Source: Gammaproteobacteria bacterium (GTDB taxonomy: Bacteria; Pseudomonadota; Gammaproteobacteria; Pseudomonadales; Halieaceae). From it: a DNA stretch of 59,154 nt. This document shows, piece by piece, positions 37,209 through 47,945 of this stretch (its first letter is position 1; each line of letters starts with the position of its first letter). The DNA lies in assembly GCA_024644535.1 (NCBI GenBank), contig JAHEKX010000006.1:16909-76062 (forward strand). Direction: 5' to 3'. A model generated the notes under the pieces. It did not search any database, was not told the origin of the DNA, and saw only the letters and a list, made by a program, of their open reading frames with translations. The position numbers and the translations under genes were made by a program.

Positions 37209-37269
37209 TAGCAAATCCGACCGCTGTTAAATGCGTAAAATGTACAGTAATGGCTTGTAGGAGAGTCCC

Positions 37270-38544
37270 ATGGTGATGTTTGCAGGTGATATTGACGAGA
37301 ATGTTGACTTCTTTTTTGGTGAGGCCGAACGCTTCCCTCTATTGAATGCAGAGCAAGAGCAGGCAATCGACCAACAAAAATGGGATTTTGCTCATCAAGC
37401 ACTACTGCAGTTGTTGAAGGATCCCGACGGCAAAGACTTTGTAACTGAAGTTTGTTGTGCCATGGTGGAAGATCAAGCTGACATCGAGCAGTTTGCGCAA
37501 CGCAGTCACTACTTCACATTGAAGCGCGATCTTAAATCAATAGCTAACAGCAAGGCTTGGCTAACGCCTACGCAGGCCCTAATACAAGCCATGCAAACCG
37601 GCGCCCCAGAAACTGAAGTTTTAAAGCGAATTGAATGCAGCCAGTGGCCGGCAACCTTCATGATTGCCTTGGCTATCGTGGCTGAACGCGCTTGTGGACG
37701 CACCCGTAAAGACACCTTGGCCGACGCTTTAGCTACTTGGAACCCAAACTGGCAGACCTGGCCGTTCAACCGCCAGAAGGCCTTGCGCCAATCTCTCATG
37801 GGACCAGTGCAAGGGTACCTGGCGGCGCGAGACAAACTGGTCATGCACAACATTCGGTTGGTGTACAAACTAGCTCGCGAGAACCAAAACCGCGGCATTG
37901 CCGTGCGAGACCTGGTGCAAGAAGGCATTATCGGTTTAGTGCGCGCCGCCGAAAAATTTGACTACCGCTTAGGCTTCCGCTTTTCTACCTACGCCTACAA
38001 CTGGACAAATCAGCATATCCAGCGGGTGTGCGAGGGCAACGGCAGCTTAGTTACCTACCCTACCCACGTCACCCAAGAGGTGAATGCGCTTTATCGTGTG
38101 CGTAATGAGTTCATGGACAAGCGCGGCGAGGAGCCGTCGGTGGCAGAGCTTGCGGAACAAAGCGGTTTTACCTTAGACCGAGTGCGCGAGCTCACACAGC
38201 TCACGAATCTAACGGTGTCTATTCAGGGCGATGACGACGAAGACACTAACGCATTGCCTGAATCGGCCCTAGTTGACGAAGCCTCTAACCCCGCATTGGA
38301 ACAAGCGCAATCGCGCAGCCTGAAGCGTCTAGTGGAACAACAGCTAAAACAATTGGACCGGCGTGAACAAATGATTGTGACGGCGCGCTGGGGCTTAGAC
38401 GGGCGACCGTCTCGAACGCTTGCGCAGCTTGCCGACCAACTCGAAGTTAGTCGCGAACTCGTAAGACAACTCGAAAAGTCGGCTCTGCGCAAGCTTCAAG
38501 TTGACGCCGAGCTCAGCAAAGCCTTTAAAGTGTTGTCGGCGTGA
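37270..38544 (+). CDS. alternative sigma-70 family factor with long insertion
   Basis: This 424-aa sigma factor has a region 1.2-like start (about 10-35, ERFPLLNAEQEQAID), a long helical insert (about 36-185), region 2 (187-255: HNIRLVYKLA, DLVQEGIIGLVRAAEKFD, FRFSTYAYNWTNQHIQR), region 3 (about 265-335) and region 4 (about 349-410, ending LEVSRELVRQLEKSALRKL). Region 2.4 is diverged from the RpoD form (WTNQHIQR in place of WIRQAITR), so it should read another -10 sequence. The usual housekeeping RpoD is expected elsewhere. AGGAG precedes the ATG. The stop overlaps the frame leading into the peroxidase gene. Confidence 0.9.
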   Translation: MVMFAGDIDENVDFFFGEAERFPLLNAEQEQAIDQQKWDFAHQALLQLLKDPDGKDFVTEVCCAMVEDQADIEQFAQRSHYFTLKRDLKSIANSKAWLTPTQALIQAMQTGAPETEVLKRIECSQWPATFMIALAIVAERACGRTRKDTLADALATWNPNWQTWPFNRQKALRQSLMGPVQGYLAARDKLVMHNIRLVYKLARENQNRGIAVRDLVQEGIIGLVRAAEKFDYRLGFRFSTYAYNWTNQHIQRVCEGNGSLVTYPTHVTQEVNALYRVRNEFMDKRGEEPSVAELAEQSGFTLDRVRELTQLTNLTVSIQGDDDEDTNALPESALVDEASNPALEQAQSRSLKRLVEQQLKQLDRREQMIVTARWGLDGRPSRTLAQLADQLEVSRELVRQLEKSALRKLQVDAELSKAFKVLSA

Positions 38545-38594
38545 ACCGCACTGAGCTAAATTACGTACTACTCAAAAAACACGAGAGATATCCC

Positions 38595-39125
38595 ATGAAA
38601 AACTTGCTGTTAAGTGCCGCCCTGATAGGTCTGAGTACATCTGCGCTTGCAAGCTGTCCTGATTATTTGAACCATGATCTGCGCAAGCTGCATTCTAAAG
38701 AGACGGTCAATTTGTGTGAAACCCATGCGGGCAAACCCATGCTTATTGTTAACACAGCTAGCCACTGTGGCTTTACCGGACAGTTCGAGGGTTTAGAAGA
38801 ACTATACAAGCAATACAAGGACCGTGGCTTCGAGGTCGTGGGCTTTGCCTCGGATAGCTTCAAGCAAGAGGACGACAACGAAGAGAAAGCGGCCGAAGTG
38901 TGTTTCGTTAACTACGGCGTGACATTTACCATGATGGCACCAACGCCAGTCAAAGGCGATGACGTTAACCCTGTGTTCAAACACTTAAACGAAAAAACGT
39001 CTAAACCCAGCTGGAACTTTAACAAATACCTAGTCAATGCCGAAGGTGAAGTTTTAGAGAAATGGGGCAGCATGACCCGACCTGACGATAAAGACCTAGT
39101 CGCTGCTGTCGAAGCGGTTCTGTAA
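38595..39125 (+). CDS. exported glutathione peroxidase-family protein
   Basis: The start at 38595 gives 176 aa with a signal peptide (MKNLLLSAALIGLSTSALAS, before Cys21). An in-frame start at 38541 would overlap the sigma gene and is less likely. The GPx fold shows the peroxidatic Cys58 in NTASHCGFT, FEGLEELYKQY, and WNFNKYLV near 140-147. The usual FPCNQFGxQE segment reads FASDSFKQED, so the resolving cysteine of thioredoxin-type GPx is missing there; Cys103 is another candidate. It lies about 50 bp after the sigma gene and is probably its target or operon partner, removing peroxides in the periplasm. Confidence 0.9.
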   Translation: MKNLLLSAALIGLSTSALASCPDYLNHDLRKLHSKETVNLCETHAGKPMLIVNTASHCGFTGQFEGLEELYKQYKDRGFEVVGFASDSFKQEDDNEEKAAEVCFVNYGVTFTMMAPTPVKGDDVNPVFKHLNEKTSKPSWNFNKYLVNAEGEVLEKWGSMTRPDDKDLVAAVEAVL

Positions 39126-39136
39126 GCGCAAGATAT

Positions 39137-39170
39137 CGGCAGCTGTAAAAGTCAGATCCCACAGCTGCCG
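39137..39170. terminator. hairpin between peroxidase and alkaline phosphatase genes
   Basis: CGGCAGCTGT and ACAGCTGCCG form a perfect 10-bp stem with a 14-nt loop, between the convergent genes. No T run follows on either strand, so termination efficiency is uncertain. Confidence 0.6.
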
Positions 39171-39183
39171 GTGCTGTTCCACT

Positions 39184-40770
39184 TTACCTGGACTCAGGCA
39201 GAGCTGCCATGTAGCGCATTACGTGAAAAATTACGTTTTGTTCGAGGCTACCGCTTAACAAATGTGCCCCCGGACCGCTCGCAAAAATCCCCACATCATC
39301 GCCTCCGTGTGTTTCTGAATTTAATGGTATTAGGGCTTCCTGATGATAGCCTGGAGAGGTGGTATCAACTTCTCCATGTAAGTGACGACCTGCCTTAATT
39401 TCGGACGCATAGCGCACATCGGCGTTAGTTTCATCACCCAAATCCGCATAGCCGCGTCCATTGGCGTAGTTTAACGTCGTGTAAGGTTCGCCGTCGGCCG
39501 CCAACGCCACCTCGTCTTTACCTATGGGGACGACCTTGCCTAAAATCGGATTGCCGCGACGAGGGTAACCCGCAATGGTCATCACATGACTGTGATCGGC
39601 GGTTACAATGATTAGGGTGTCATCGTCAGAGGTTAACTGCTTAGCAACGGCAACAGCATCCGACAGTGCCACAGCATCGCTGAGCGCACCCCCAGCACTG
39701 CCCGCATGGTGAGCATGATCGATACGCCCTGCTTCGATCATTAAAAAGTAGCCATTTTGGTTATCGAGCAGCTCAATGGCTTTACGGGTCATATCAGCTA
39801 AGCTCGGCTCTTGGCTTTGCTTGGCGACTCGATCAGCCTCGTAGCTCATGTGCGAGGCACTAAATAAACCCAACACCGGCAACTGCGACGACGTGACCGC
39901 AGTTAATTCGTCTTTTGTGCTCACGTAAGACGCTGTTGAACCCAAGCGCTGCCATTCATTGACTAAGTTGCGGCCATCAGCGCGCTTGCCTTTAAACGGC
40001 TCGTCTACAGCGTCTTTTGGTAAAAAACTGCTCGCACCACCACCCAGCACCAGCTCTGGGCCATCGATATCTGCGCCCGTTCTAGCTGAAGCTCTCGCAG
40101 CGTAACTGATTAACTGCGATGCGATATCTTCGCAGCCGTTGTCTTTGGCCTCATCACTAAGCTCCGCATCGTTCTCCCAATCGCGATTCACGCTATTGGC
40201 GTACAACGCACCAGGGGTCGCGTGTGTTATTCGCGCTGTAGAAACAATACCTGTTCGCTTGCCGGCAAGCTCCGCCAAGGTCAATATCGATGTCAGGTCA
40301 TTGCCTTGCTGTGACGCGCAATTCCCGGTAACGACATCAGGCCCTACACTGAGCACCCCTGCGCGGGTTTTTGTTCCAGTCACCATCGCTGTCATCGTGC
40401 CAGCAGAGTCTGGGGTTTGTGCATCTGTGTTATAAGTGCGAGACAAGCCGACAAAGGGAAACTTGTCGAACGATAAATTATGCTCTTCGCCGCTGCCACC
40501 TAAAAGCTGCCCCTCGTATATTCGGGCTGCGGTGACGGTAGGAATGCTCATGCCGTCGCCGACAAATAAAATGACATTTTTGGCGGCACCGGGCGTTTGC
40601 ACCATTGTTCGATCTAAGTTGTGCTGCAACTTGGCGACGCCAGCTTCATAGCCCGAAGGCGATACGGCCGTCCTTGGCACTAGGGTAGTCGACTTCTGCA
40701 GACCAGATTCACTGGCGCAGGCACTTAACAATAGGGCCGCACCGACACATCCCAGCCACTGCTTTTTCAT
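39184..40770 (-). CDS. alkaline phosphatase, lipoprotein
   Basis: The start at 40770 gives 528 aa with a lipoprotein signal (MKKQWLGCVGAALLLSAC); the frame extends 13 codons upstream. It is a PhoA-superfamily metalloenzyme: ILFVGDGMSIPTVTAARIY with the metal Asp, TPDSAGTMTAMVTG with the nucleophilic Ser in DSA, LMIEAGRIDHAHHAG with metal ligands, and TADHSHVMT. It releases phosphate from organic phosphomonoesters. I find no convincing Pho box in the 100-bp divergent gap. It is probably anchored to the outer membrane or periplasmic face. Confidence 0.93.
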   Translation of the reverse strand: MKKQWLGCVGAALLLSACASESGLQKSTTLVPRTAVSPSGYEAGVAKLQHNLDRTMVQTPGAAKNVILFVGDGMSIPTVTAARIYEGQLLGGSGEEHNLSFDKFPFVGLSRTYNTDAQTPDSAGTMTAMVTGTKTRAGVLSVGPDVVTGNCASQQGNDLTSILTLAELAGKRTGIVSTARITHATPGALYANSVNRDWENDAELSDEAKDNGCEDIASQLISYAARASARTGADIDGPELVLGGGASSFLPKDAVDEPFKGKRADGRNLVNEWQRLGSTASYVSTKDELTAVTSSQLPVLGLFSASHMSYEADRVAKQSQEPSLADMTRKAIELLDNQNGYFLMIEAGRIDHAHHAGSAGGALSDAVALSDAVAVAKQLTSDDDTLIIVTADHSHVMTIAGYPRRGNPILGKVVPIGKDEVALAADGEPYTTLNYANGRGYADLGDETNADVRYASEIKAGRHLHGEVDTTSPGYHQEALIPLNSETHGGDDVGIFASGPGAHLLSGSLEQNVIFHVMRYMAALPESR

Positions 40771-40824
40771 AGCTCCTCCCAAACCAACTCTCGCAAAAAC
40801 GCGTATCATAACCTATTCACATAA

Positions 40825-40841
40825 CAAGCGTGTTACGCTTG
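40825..40841. promoter_or_regulatory. inverted repeat in the phosphatase/RND divergent gap
   Basis: CAAGCGT-GTT-ACGCTTG has perfect 7-bp arms. The 8-mer GCGTATCA also occurs twice (40801-40808 and 40842-40849), on either side of the palindrome. This looks like an operator for the RND promoter; no regulator gene lies adjacent. Confidence 0.5.
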
Positions 40842-40869
40842 GCGTATCAATTCGATTAGGAGTTTTTCC

Positions 40870-41931
40870 GTGCGAGCCTACCTACTTTCTGCCGGCTTAC
40901 TTATCGCTATTTTTGGCAGCGTTGGCACCTACCTTTACAACAAATTTTCGGCGCTGGCCGAAATGGACTTCAGCCCCGCGCCAGTTACGATAAACGCCGA
41001 CATCGCGCAAGTAGAAATTATTCAACGCACAATCTCGGCGGTCGGCACCATTATCGCGGATCAAGAAAGCCTATTAAAAGCCGAGGTCGGAGGTCGAGTA
41101 TCGATGCTGTCTTTCGAAGGCGGCCAAATGGTCACCAACAAACAAATCCTAGTGCAGCTAGACGACAGCATCGAGCAGGCAGAGCTCCGTCGCTATCAGG
41201 CCGAACAAGCACTAGCCGAAACCTTACTAAACCGGGATCAAGCTCTGGCAAAAGATAAGGCAATATCACAAAGCCAGCTCGATACTCGTTCAGCACAATT
41301 CCAAGCAGCAACTGCACGAGTAGAAGAGACTATTGCTCGCATTCGACAAAAGCGAGTACTAGCACCGTTTGCCGGTCTGGTCGGGGTTCCTATGGTCAAT
41401 GTGGGTGATTATGTTAGCGCCGGTGAGCCTTTGGTAGATATCACCACCGCGCAGAATCTTGAAGTCGAGTTTAATTTGCCCGCGACGCAGGCACGTGATG
41501 TCGAGCTGGGCCTTACGGTACGTATTGAAACAGCCAATAAAGAGCTATTAGCCGAAGGTACAATTTCCGAGGCCGACCCAAGGCTTGACCCTACTGACCG
41601 CACTCGCGGCTTTAGAGCACGACTGAATACGAGCACTTTATTTCCGGGAGAATTCGTTCGTATTGCGATACTGCTAAAGGACCAAAACGAGGTGGTTACT
41701 GTGCCAGAAACAGCCGTCACTTATGCCCTGCGTGGCGACGCCGTATACGTTGTAGAACAAACCGACAATGGCCCGGTGGCGTCCATGCGCATGGTAAGTA
41801 CGGGTGAACACATAGGTCAGCGTGTTGAAATTCGCTCTGGCATTAAGGTCGGTGACACGGTCATCACGGCAGGGCAACATAAGCTGTATTCGGGCGCCAG
41901 CGTAACCGTCAGCGAGGACAGCCCGCTGTGA
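40870..41931 (+). CDS. RND efflux periplasmic adaptor subunit
   Basis: This 353-aa membrane-fusion protein starts at a GTG with TAGGAG upstream. An N-terminal anchor helix (LLSAGLLIAIFGSVGTYLYN, about 5-24) is followed by the biotinyl-lipoyl half motif (ISAVGTIIADQESLLKAEVGGRV in parts), a helical hairpin (about 100-160), the second lipoyl half (VLAPFAGLVGVPMVNVGDYV) and beta-barrel and membrane-proximal domains. It bridges the permease to an outer-membrane channel. No TolC-like gene is present, so an unlinked channel is used. It overlaps the permease gene by 4 bp. Confidence 0.95.
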   Translation: MRAYLLSAGLLIAIFGSVGTYLYNKFSALAEMDFSPAPVTINADIAQVEIIQRTISAVGTIIADQESLLKAEVGGRVSMLSFEGGQMVTNKQILVQLDDSIEQAELRRYQAEQALAETLLNRDQALAKDKAISQSQLDTRSAQFQAATARVEETIARIRQKRVLAPFAGLVGVPMVNVGDYVSAGEPLVDITTAQNLEVEFNLPATQARDVELGLTVRIETANKELLAEGTISEADPRLDPTDRTRGFRARLNTSTLFPGEFVRIAILLKDQNEVVTVPETAVTYALRGDAVYVVEQTDNGPVASMRMVSTGEHIGQRVEIRSGIKVGDTVITAGQHKLYSGASVTVSEDSPL

Positions 41932-44900
41932 ACTTCACTGATGTATTCATCCGCCGCCCCGTTCTTGCTGTTGTCATAAGCGCCTTACTGCTAGTTGCCG
42001 GCGCTCAGTCGTTCAACCGTCTGGAACTGCGCCAATTCCCAGAGGTCGAGAAGTCAGTCATTATCGTGCAAACCGCCTACCCGGGGGCCAGTGCCGATAC
42101 CGTGCAGGCTTATGTTACCGACGCTCTGCAACGGCGCATTGCCGGTGCGCGAGGAATTGACTATCTAACGGCCACCAGCGCCCCAAGCATGTCGACCATT
42201 CAAGTGCACGTGCGATTAAACGAAGACACCACTATGGTGCAGAACGAGGTGATAGCCAAGATAAGCGAGGCCAAGTATGAGTTGCCTCGCGAAATCGAGG
42301 ATCCTGTGGTAACCACCAGTCAAGGCGATGACGCGATGATGTACATCGCCTTTACCAGCAAGCAATTAAACACCAAGCAAATTACGGACTACTTGTACCG
42401 CGCCATTCAGCCCGAGCTTGCCACCATCGAAGGGGTGGGCCAAGCGCAGGTCTTGTCGGGTACCGTTTTTGCCATGCGCATTTGGTTGCAGCCCGAGAAA
42501 CTGGCGGCTTATAACATTACCGCGGCTGAGTTAAATCGTGCACTGCAACGCAATAATGTACGCGCGACACCTGGTGGGGTCGAAAGTGCTTGGACACGCA
42601 CTGCCGTGGACGTAGAAACCGACATAGAAGACCCGAATTTATTCGCTGAAATTATTGTTCGACAAACGGGCGACCAACGCGTTCGTCTTAAAGATATTGC
42701 CCGAGTAGAACTTGGGAGCGAGCGCTACAATGTTACCGTGTACTCTGATGGTAATACTGGCGTATTTGTGTCAATTACCAGTGCACCGGGCGCCAACCCG
42801 CTGGCTGTCGCGCAACGCGTGAAGCAAAAGCTTGCTGACTTAGCGCCCGAAATGCCCGCCGATTTAGTTGCAGATGCCGACTCCGATGCCTCGATCTATA
42901 TAGAAAAAGCCATTGAAGAAGTGGGCATGACACTTGTTGAGGCCACCTTAATTGTAATTGGCGTGATACTTGTATTTTTGGGATCTTGGCGTGTGGTCAT
43001 TATTCCGCTGGTTGCAATACCACTTAGCCTGGTAGGCGTTTTATTCGGCCTGTGGGTCGTCGGCTTTTCAGTCAACCTGCTTACTTTGCTAGCTATGGTA
43101 ATTGCTATTGGCTTAGTCGTTGATGATGCCATTGTAGTGGTTGAAAATATTCACAGGCATATTGAAGAAGGTGAAACACCGCTTAATGCAGCCTTGATGG
43201 GCGCACGAGAGGTGGCATTGCCGGTCGTCGCCATGACCCTGACTTTAGCCGCAGTGTATGCCCCCATCGCTTTTGTCGGTGGACTTACCGGCACATTGTT
43301 CAGCGAATTTGCGCTAACCCTTGCTGGTGCTGTGCTAGTTTCTGGCTTAATTGCCCTGACACTTAGCCCTATGATGTGTTCCAAAATTTTGCGCCCGCTA
43401 AAAGAACAGGGTAAAACCGCCGACTGGGTAGATGCGCAATTTCATCGACTTGATCGGGTCTATCGCCGCGGCATCGAGGCATGCTTAGCAAACCGGGGCG
43501 CAGTGTGGCTCTTTGCGGGCGTCATATTCTTAAGTCTACCTCTAAGCTTTTTACTGGCGCAGCGCGAGCTCGCCCCAGAAGAAGACAACGCCAGTATTTT
43601 TGTGTTCGCGAGCCCACCCGATTATGCCAACATTGACTACGTAAATGCGTATACCCAGCAGATGATCGATTTGTGGCGTACCATTCCTGAAATTCAAACA
43701 GCGTGGCAAGTGAACCAACAGGATCAAATTTTTGGTGGGCTAGAGCTCAAACTGTGGGATGAACGCGAGCGCCATCAGTCAGAAATTATCGCCGAGGCGC
43801 AGCAAAAATACTCGACAGTTGCTGGTCTAGAAATTTACACCTTTGCTTGGGCAGCACTGCCCGGCGTTGACTCCGGCTTGCCCGTTAATTTTGTGGTGGC
43901 GTCAACCGACAACTACGCGCAACTTGAGCAAGTCGCCGAAGAGCTGCTTGCCAAGGCTCGCGAGTCTGGCAAATTTATTTTTGTTAACAAGTCGATACGG
44001 CACTCTCGCCCCGAACTTAAGGTGCATATCGATCGCGAGCATGCTGCAGCGCTAGGCGTCGAAATGCCCGAAATTGCAGAGACCCTGCAAACGCTTTTGG
44101 GCGACGCCGAGGTCAGCCGCTTTGCCATAGAAGGCCGAACCTATCGCGTCATTCCGCAAGCAGCAGATGATTTCCGTCTAAGCGGTTCCAATTTATCACA
44201 GTACTACGTACGCAGTTTGTCGGGGAAAATGATCCCGCTGTCGTCGGTGATTTCCGTGAGCACAGTCGTGCAGCCGAATGTGCGCTCACAGTATCAACAG
44301 CTTAACAGCATTACTATTCAAGGCATGATGATGCCCCCAAACACTTTAGGAGACGGCCTAAGCTTCTTGGAACAAGAACTGAACACACTAGCACCGAAAG
44401 GCTATCGCGCTGGCTACGAGGGCGAATCACGCCGCTATGTGCAAGAAGGCAATAGTTTTTTATTCTTGTTTGGCGCCTCACTGGTGTTGATCTATCTTGT
44501 GTTGTCCGCACAATTTAATAGTTTCAGGGACCCTCTAGTCGTTCTGGTGAGTGTGCCCTTGAGCTTATTTGGTGCGCTATTACCGCTGGCGTTGGGATGG
44601 GAGACCTTAAATATTTACACGCAAGTTGGCTTGCTCACGCTGGTCGGCTTAATCGCCAAGCATGGCATTCTGATTGTGGATTTCGCCAATCGGCTCGAGC
44701 AAGAAGGCAAAGATCGCTTCGAAGCAGTTGCAGAAGCTGCCACCATGCGCCTACGACCAATATTAATGACAACTTTTGCAACCGTTCTAGGCGTAATGCC
44801 CTTGTTACTTGCAAACGGCGCAGGCGCCGCAAGTCGCTTTGCTATGGGTCTTATGATTGCGGCTGGGATGTGCGTGGGCACGCTCTTTACTTTGTTTGTG

Positions 44901-44945
44901 CTGCCAACGTTTTACCCTCGCCTAAGCGAGGCGAGAGATACCTGA
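41928..44945 (+). CDS. RND multidrug efflux permease (HAE1 type)
   Basis: This 1005-aa inner-membrane proton antiporter has twelve predicted helices and two large periplasmic loops. The first helix is LAVVISALLLVAGAQSF. The proton-relay acids lie in GLVVDDAIVVVENI, the lysine in GLIAKHGILIVDFANR, and the conserved segment TRPILMTT reads LRPILMTTFATVLGVMPLLLANGAG. It is slightly shorter than AcrB (1049 aa) and closer to the short HAE1 pumps of Pseudomonas and Vibrio. The cargo is unknown. Translationally coupled to the adaptor. Confidence 0.95.
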   Translation: MNFTDVFIRRPVLAVVISALLLVAGAQSFNRLELRQFPEVEKSVIIVQTAYPGASADTVQAYVTDALQRRIAGARGIDYLTATSAPSMSTIQVHVRLNEDTTMVQNEVIAKISEAKYELPREIEDPVVTTSQGDDAMMYIAFTSKQLNTKQITDYLYRAIQPELATIEGVGQAQVLSGTVFAMRIWLQPEKLAAYNITAAELNRALQRNNVRATPGGVESAWTRTAVDVETDIEDPNLFAEIIVRQTGDQRVRLKDIARVELGSERYNVTVYSDGNTGVFVSITSAPGANPLAVAQRVKQKLADLAPEMPADLVADADSDASIYIEKAIEEVGMTLVEATLIVIGVILVFLGSWRVVIIPLVAIPLSLVGVLFGLWVVGFSVNLLTLLAMVIAIGLVVDDAIVVVENIHRHIEEGETPLNAALMGAREVALPVVAMTLTLAAVYAPIAFVGGLTGTLFSEFALTLAGAVLVSGLIALTLSPMMCSKILRPLKEQGKTADWVDAQFHRLDRVYRRGIEACLANRGAVWLFAGVIFLSLPLSFLLAQRELAPEEDNASIFVFASPPDYANIDYVNAYTQQMIDLWRTIPEIQTAWQVNQQDQIFGGLELKLWDERERHQSEIIAEAQQKYSTVAGLEIYTFAWAALPGVDSGLPVNFVVASTDNYAQLEQVAEELLAKARESGKFIFVNKSIRHSRPELKVHIDREHAAALGVEMPEIAETLQTLLGDAEVSRFAIEGRTYRVIPQAADDFRLSGSNLSQYYVRSLSGKMIPLSSVISVSTVVQPNVRSQYQQLNSITIQGMMMPPNTLGDGLSFLEQELNTLAPKGYRAGYEGESRRYVQEGNSFLFLFGASLVLIYLVLSAQFNSFRDPLVVLVSVPLSLFGALLPLALGWETLNIYTQVGLLTLVGLIAKHGILIVDFANRLEQEGKDRFEAVAEAATMRLRPILMTTFATVLGVMPLLLANGAGAASRFAMGLMIAAGMCVGTLFTLFVLPTFYPRLSEARDT

Positions 44946-45007
44946 CACAGCTAATCCAGCACCCTGACGGCTGCGTATACACTGCAAACTTTTAATGGGT
45001 TTAGGTT

Positions 45008-45292
45008 ATGGTAGACACAGCCTGCGCGCTAGGGAATTCAGAATCACTACCCAAGTATGTGGTAGACGTGACCCGAATTGAAGGTGTCGTAACCTATAAG
45101 ACGCTAGACTCAACAGCGGGATTTGTTCGCTATCAGACCGATGGCGGCATTGAATACATTTTCGTGCGAGGATTGTATCGCCGACAGGGTTTAGCTTCAC
45201 TGCTGCTTAACGAAGTTGAACAACTGACTGGCTGCCAACCTTACCCACTACCGCCAATATCGCCTTTAGGTGCCAAGCTATTTGGCACCTAA
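45008..45292 (+). CDS. very short GNAT-like protein
   Basis: A 94-aa protein whose centre resembles the acetyl-CoA-binding part of GNAT acetyltransferases: a strand IEYIFVRG, then YRRQGLASLLLNEVEQLTG, in place of the R/Q-x-x-G-x-G/A loop. A proline-rich tail PISPLGAKLFG resembles the end of some small GNATs. The first GNAT strands are largely missing (normal length is about 140 or more), so it may be a minimal form or a remnant. A weak ribosome site (TTTAGGT) precedes the ATG. A strong hairpin overlaps its stop codon, suggesting a real transcription unit. Confidence 0.6.
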   Translation: MVDTACALGNSESLPKYVVDVTRIEGVVTYKTLDSTAGFVRYQTDGGIEYIFVRGLYRRQGLASLLLNEVEQLTGCQPYPLPPISPLGAKLFGT

Positions 45293-45293
45293 A
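45265..45293. terminator. 12-bp stem terminator overlapping a stop codon
   Basis: TTTAGGTGCCAA pairs perfectly with TTGGCACCTAAA around the loop GCTAT. The element overlaps the last codons of the GNAT-like gene and ends 5 bp before the purA stop, so it probably serves both convergent genes. Confidence 0.75.
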
Positions 45294-45297
45294 CCAC

Positions 45298-47753
<2,456 letters not shown>

Positions 47754-47810
47754 TCAGGTTAGGTCTCTGTTTGGGTTGCGCACCCACTATTTTAAGCGCT
47801 TTTGAACAAC

Positions 47811-47857
47811 AAAAAACCGCGGCAGTGAGAACCCCGTGAGGGCACCACTTACCACGG
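47811..47857 (-). terminator. intrinsic terminator of the hfl operon
   Basis: Read on the minus strand, CCGTGG pairs with CCGCGG (one G-U) and AGTG with CACT inside it, followed by TTTTTTGTTG. It lies about 90 bp past the hflC stop and 60 bp before hisZ. A second perfect stem, TTGCGGGG with CCCCGCAA (47907-47930), precedes it without a T run. Confidence 0.7.
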
Positions 47858-47945
47858 CTGGCATAGTTTACCAGTTTCTGCGCTGGTTACCACCATTTAG
47901 CAGGCGTTGCGGGGTGTGAATTCCCCGCAAACCCAGTTTGCTGAT

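Noticed and set aside
40771-40869. Pho box upstream of the alkaline phosphatase
   Set aside because: GTTATG occurs twice in the gap but with a 13-bp period rather than 11, and the arms match the Pho consensus poorly.
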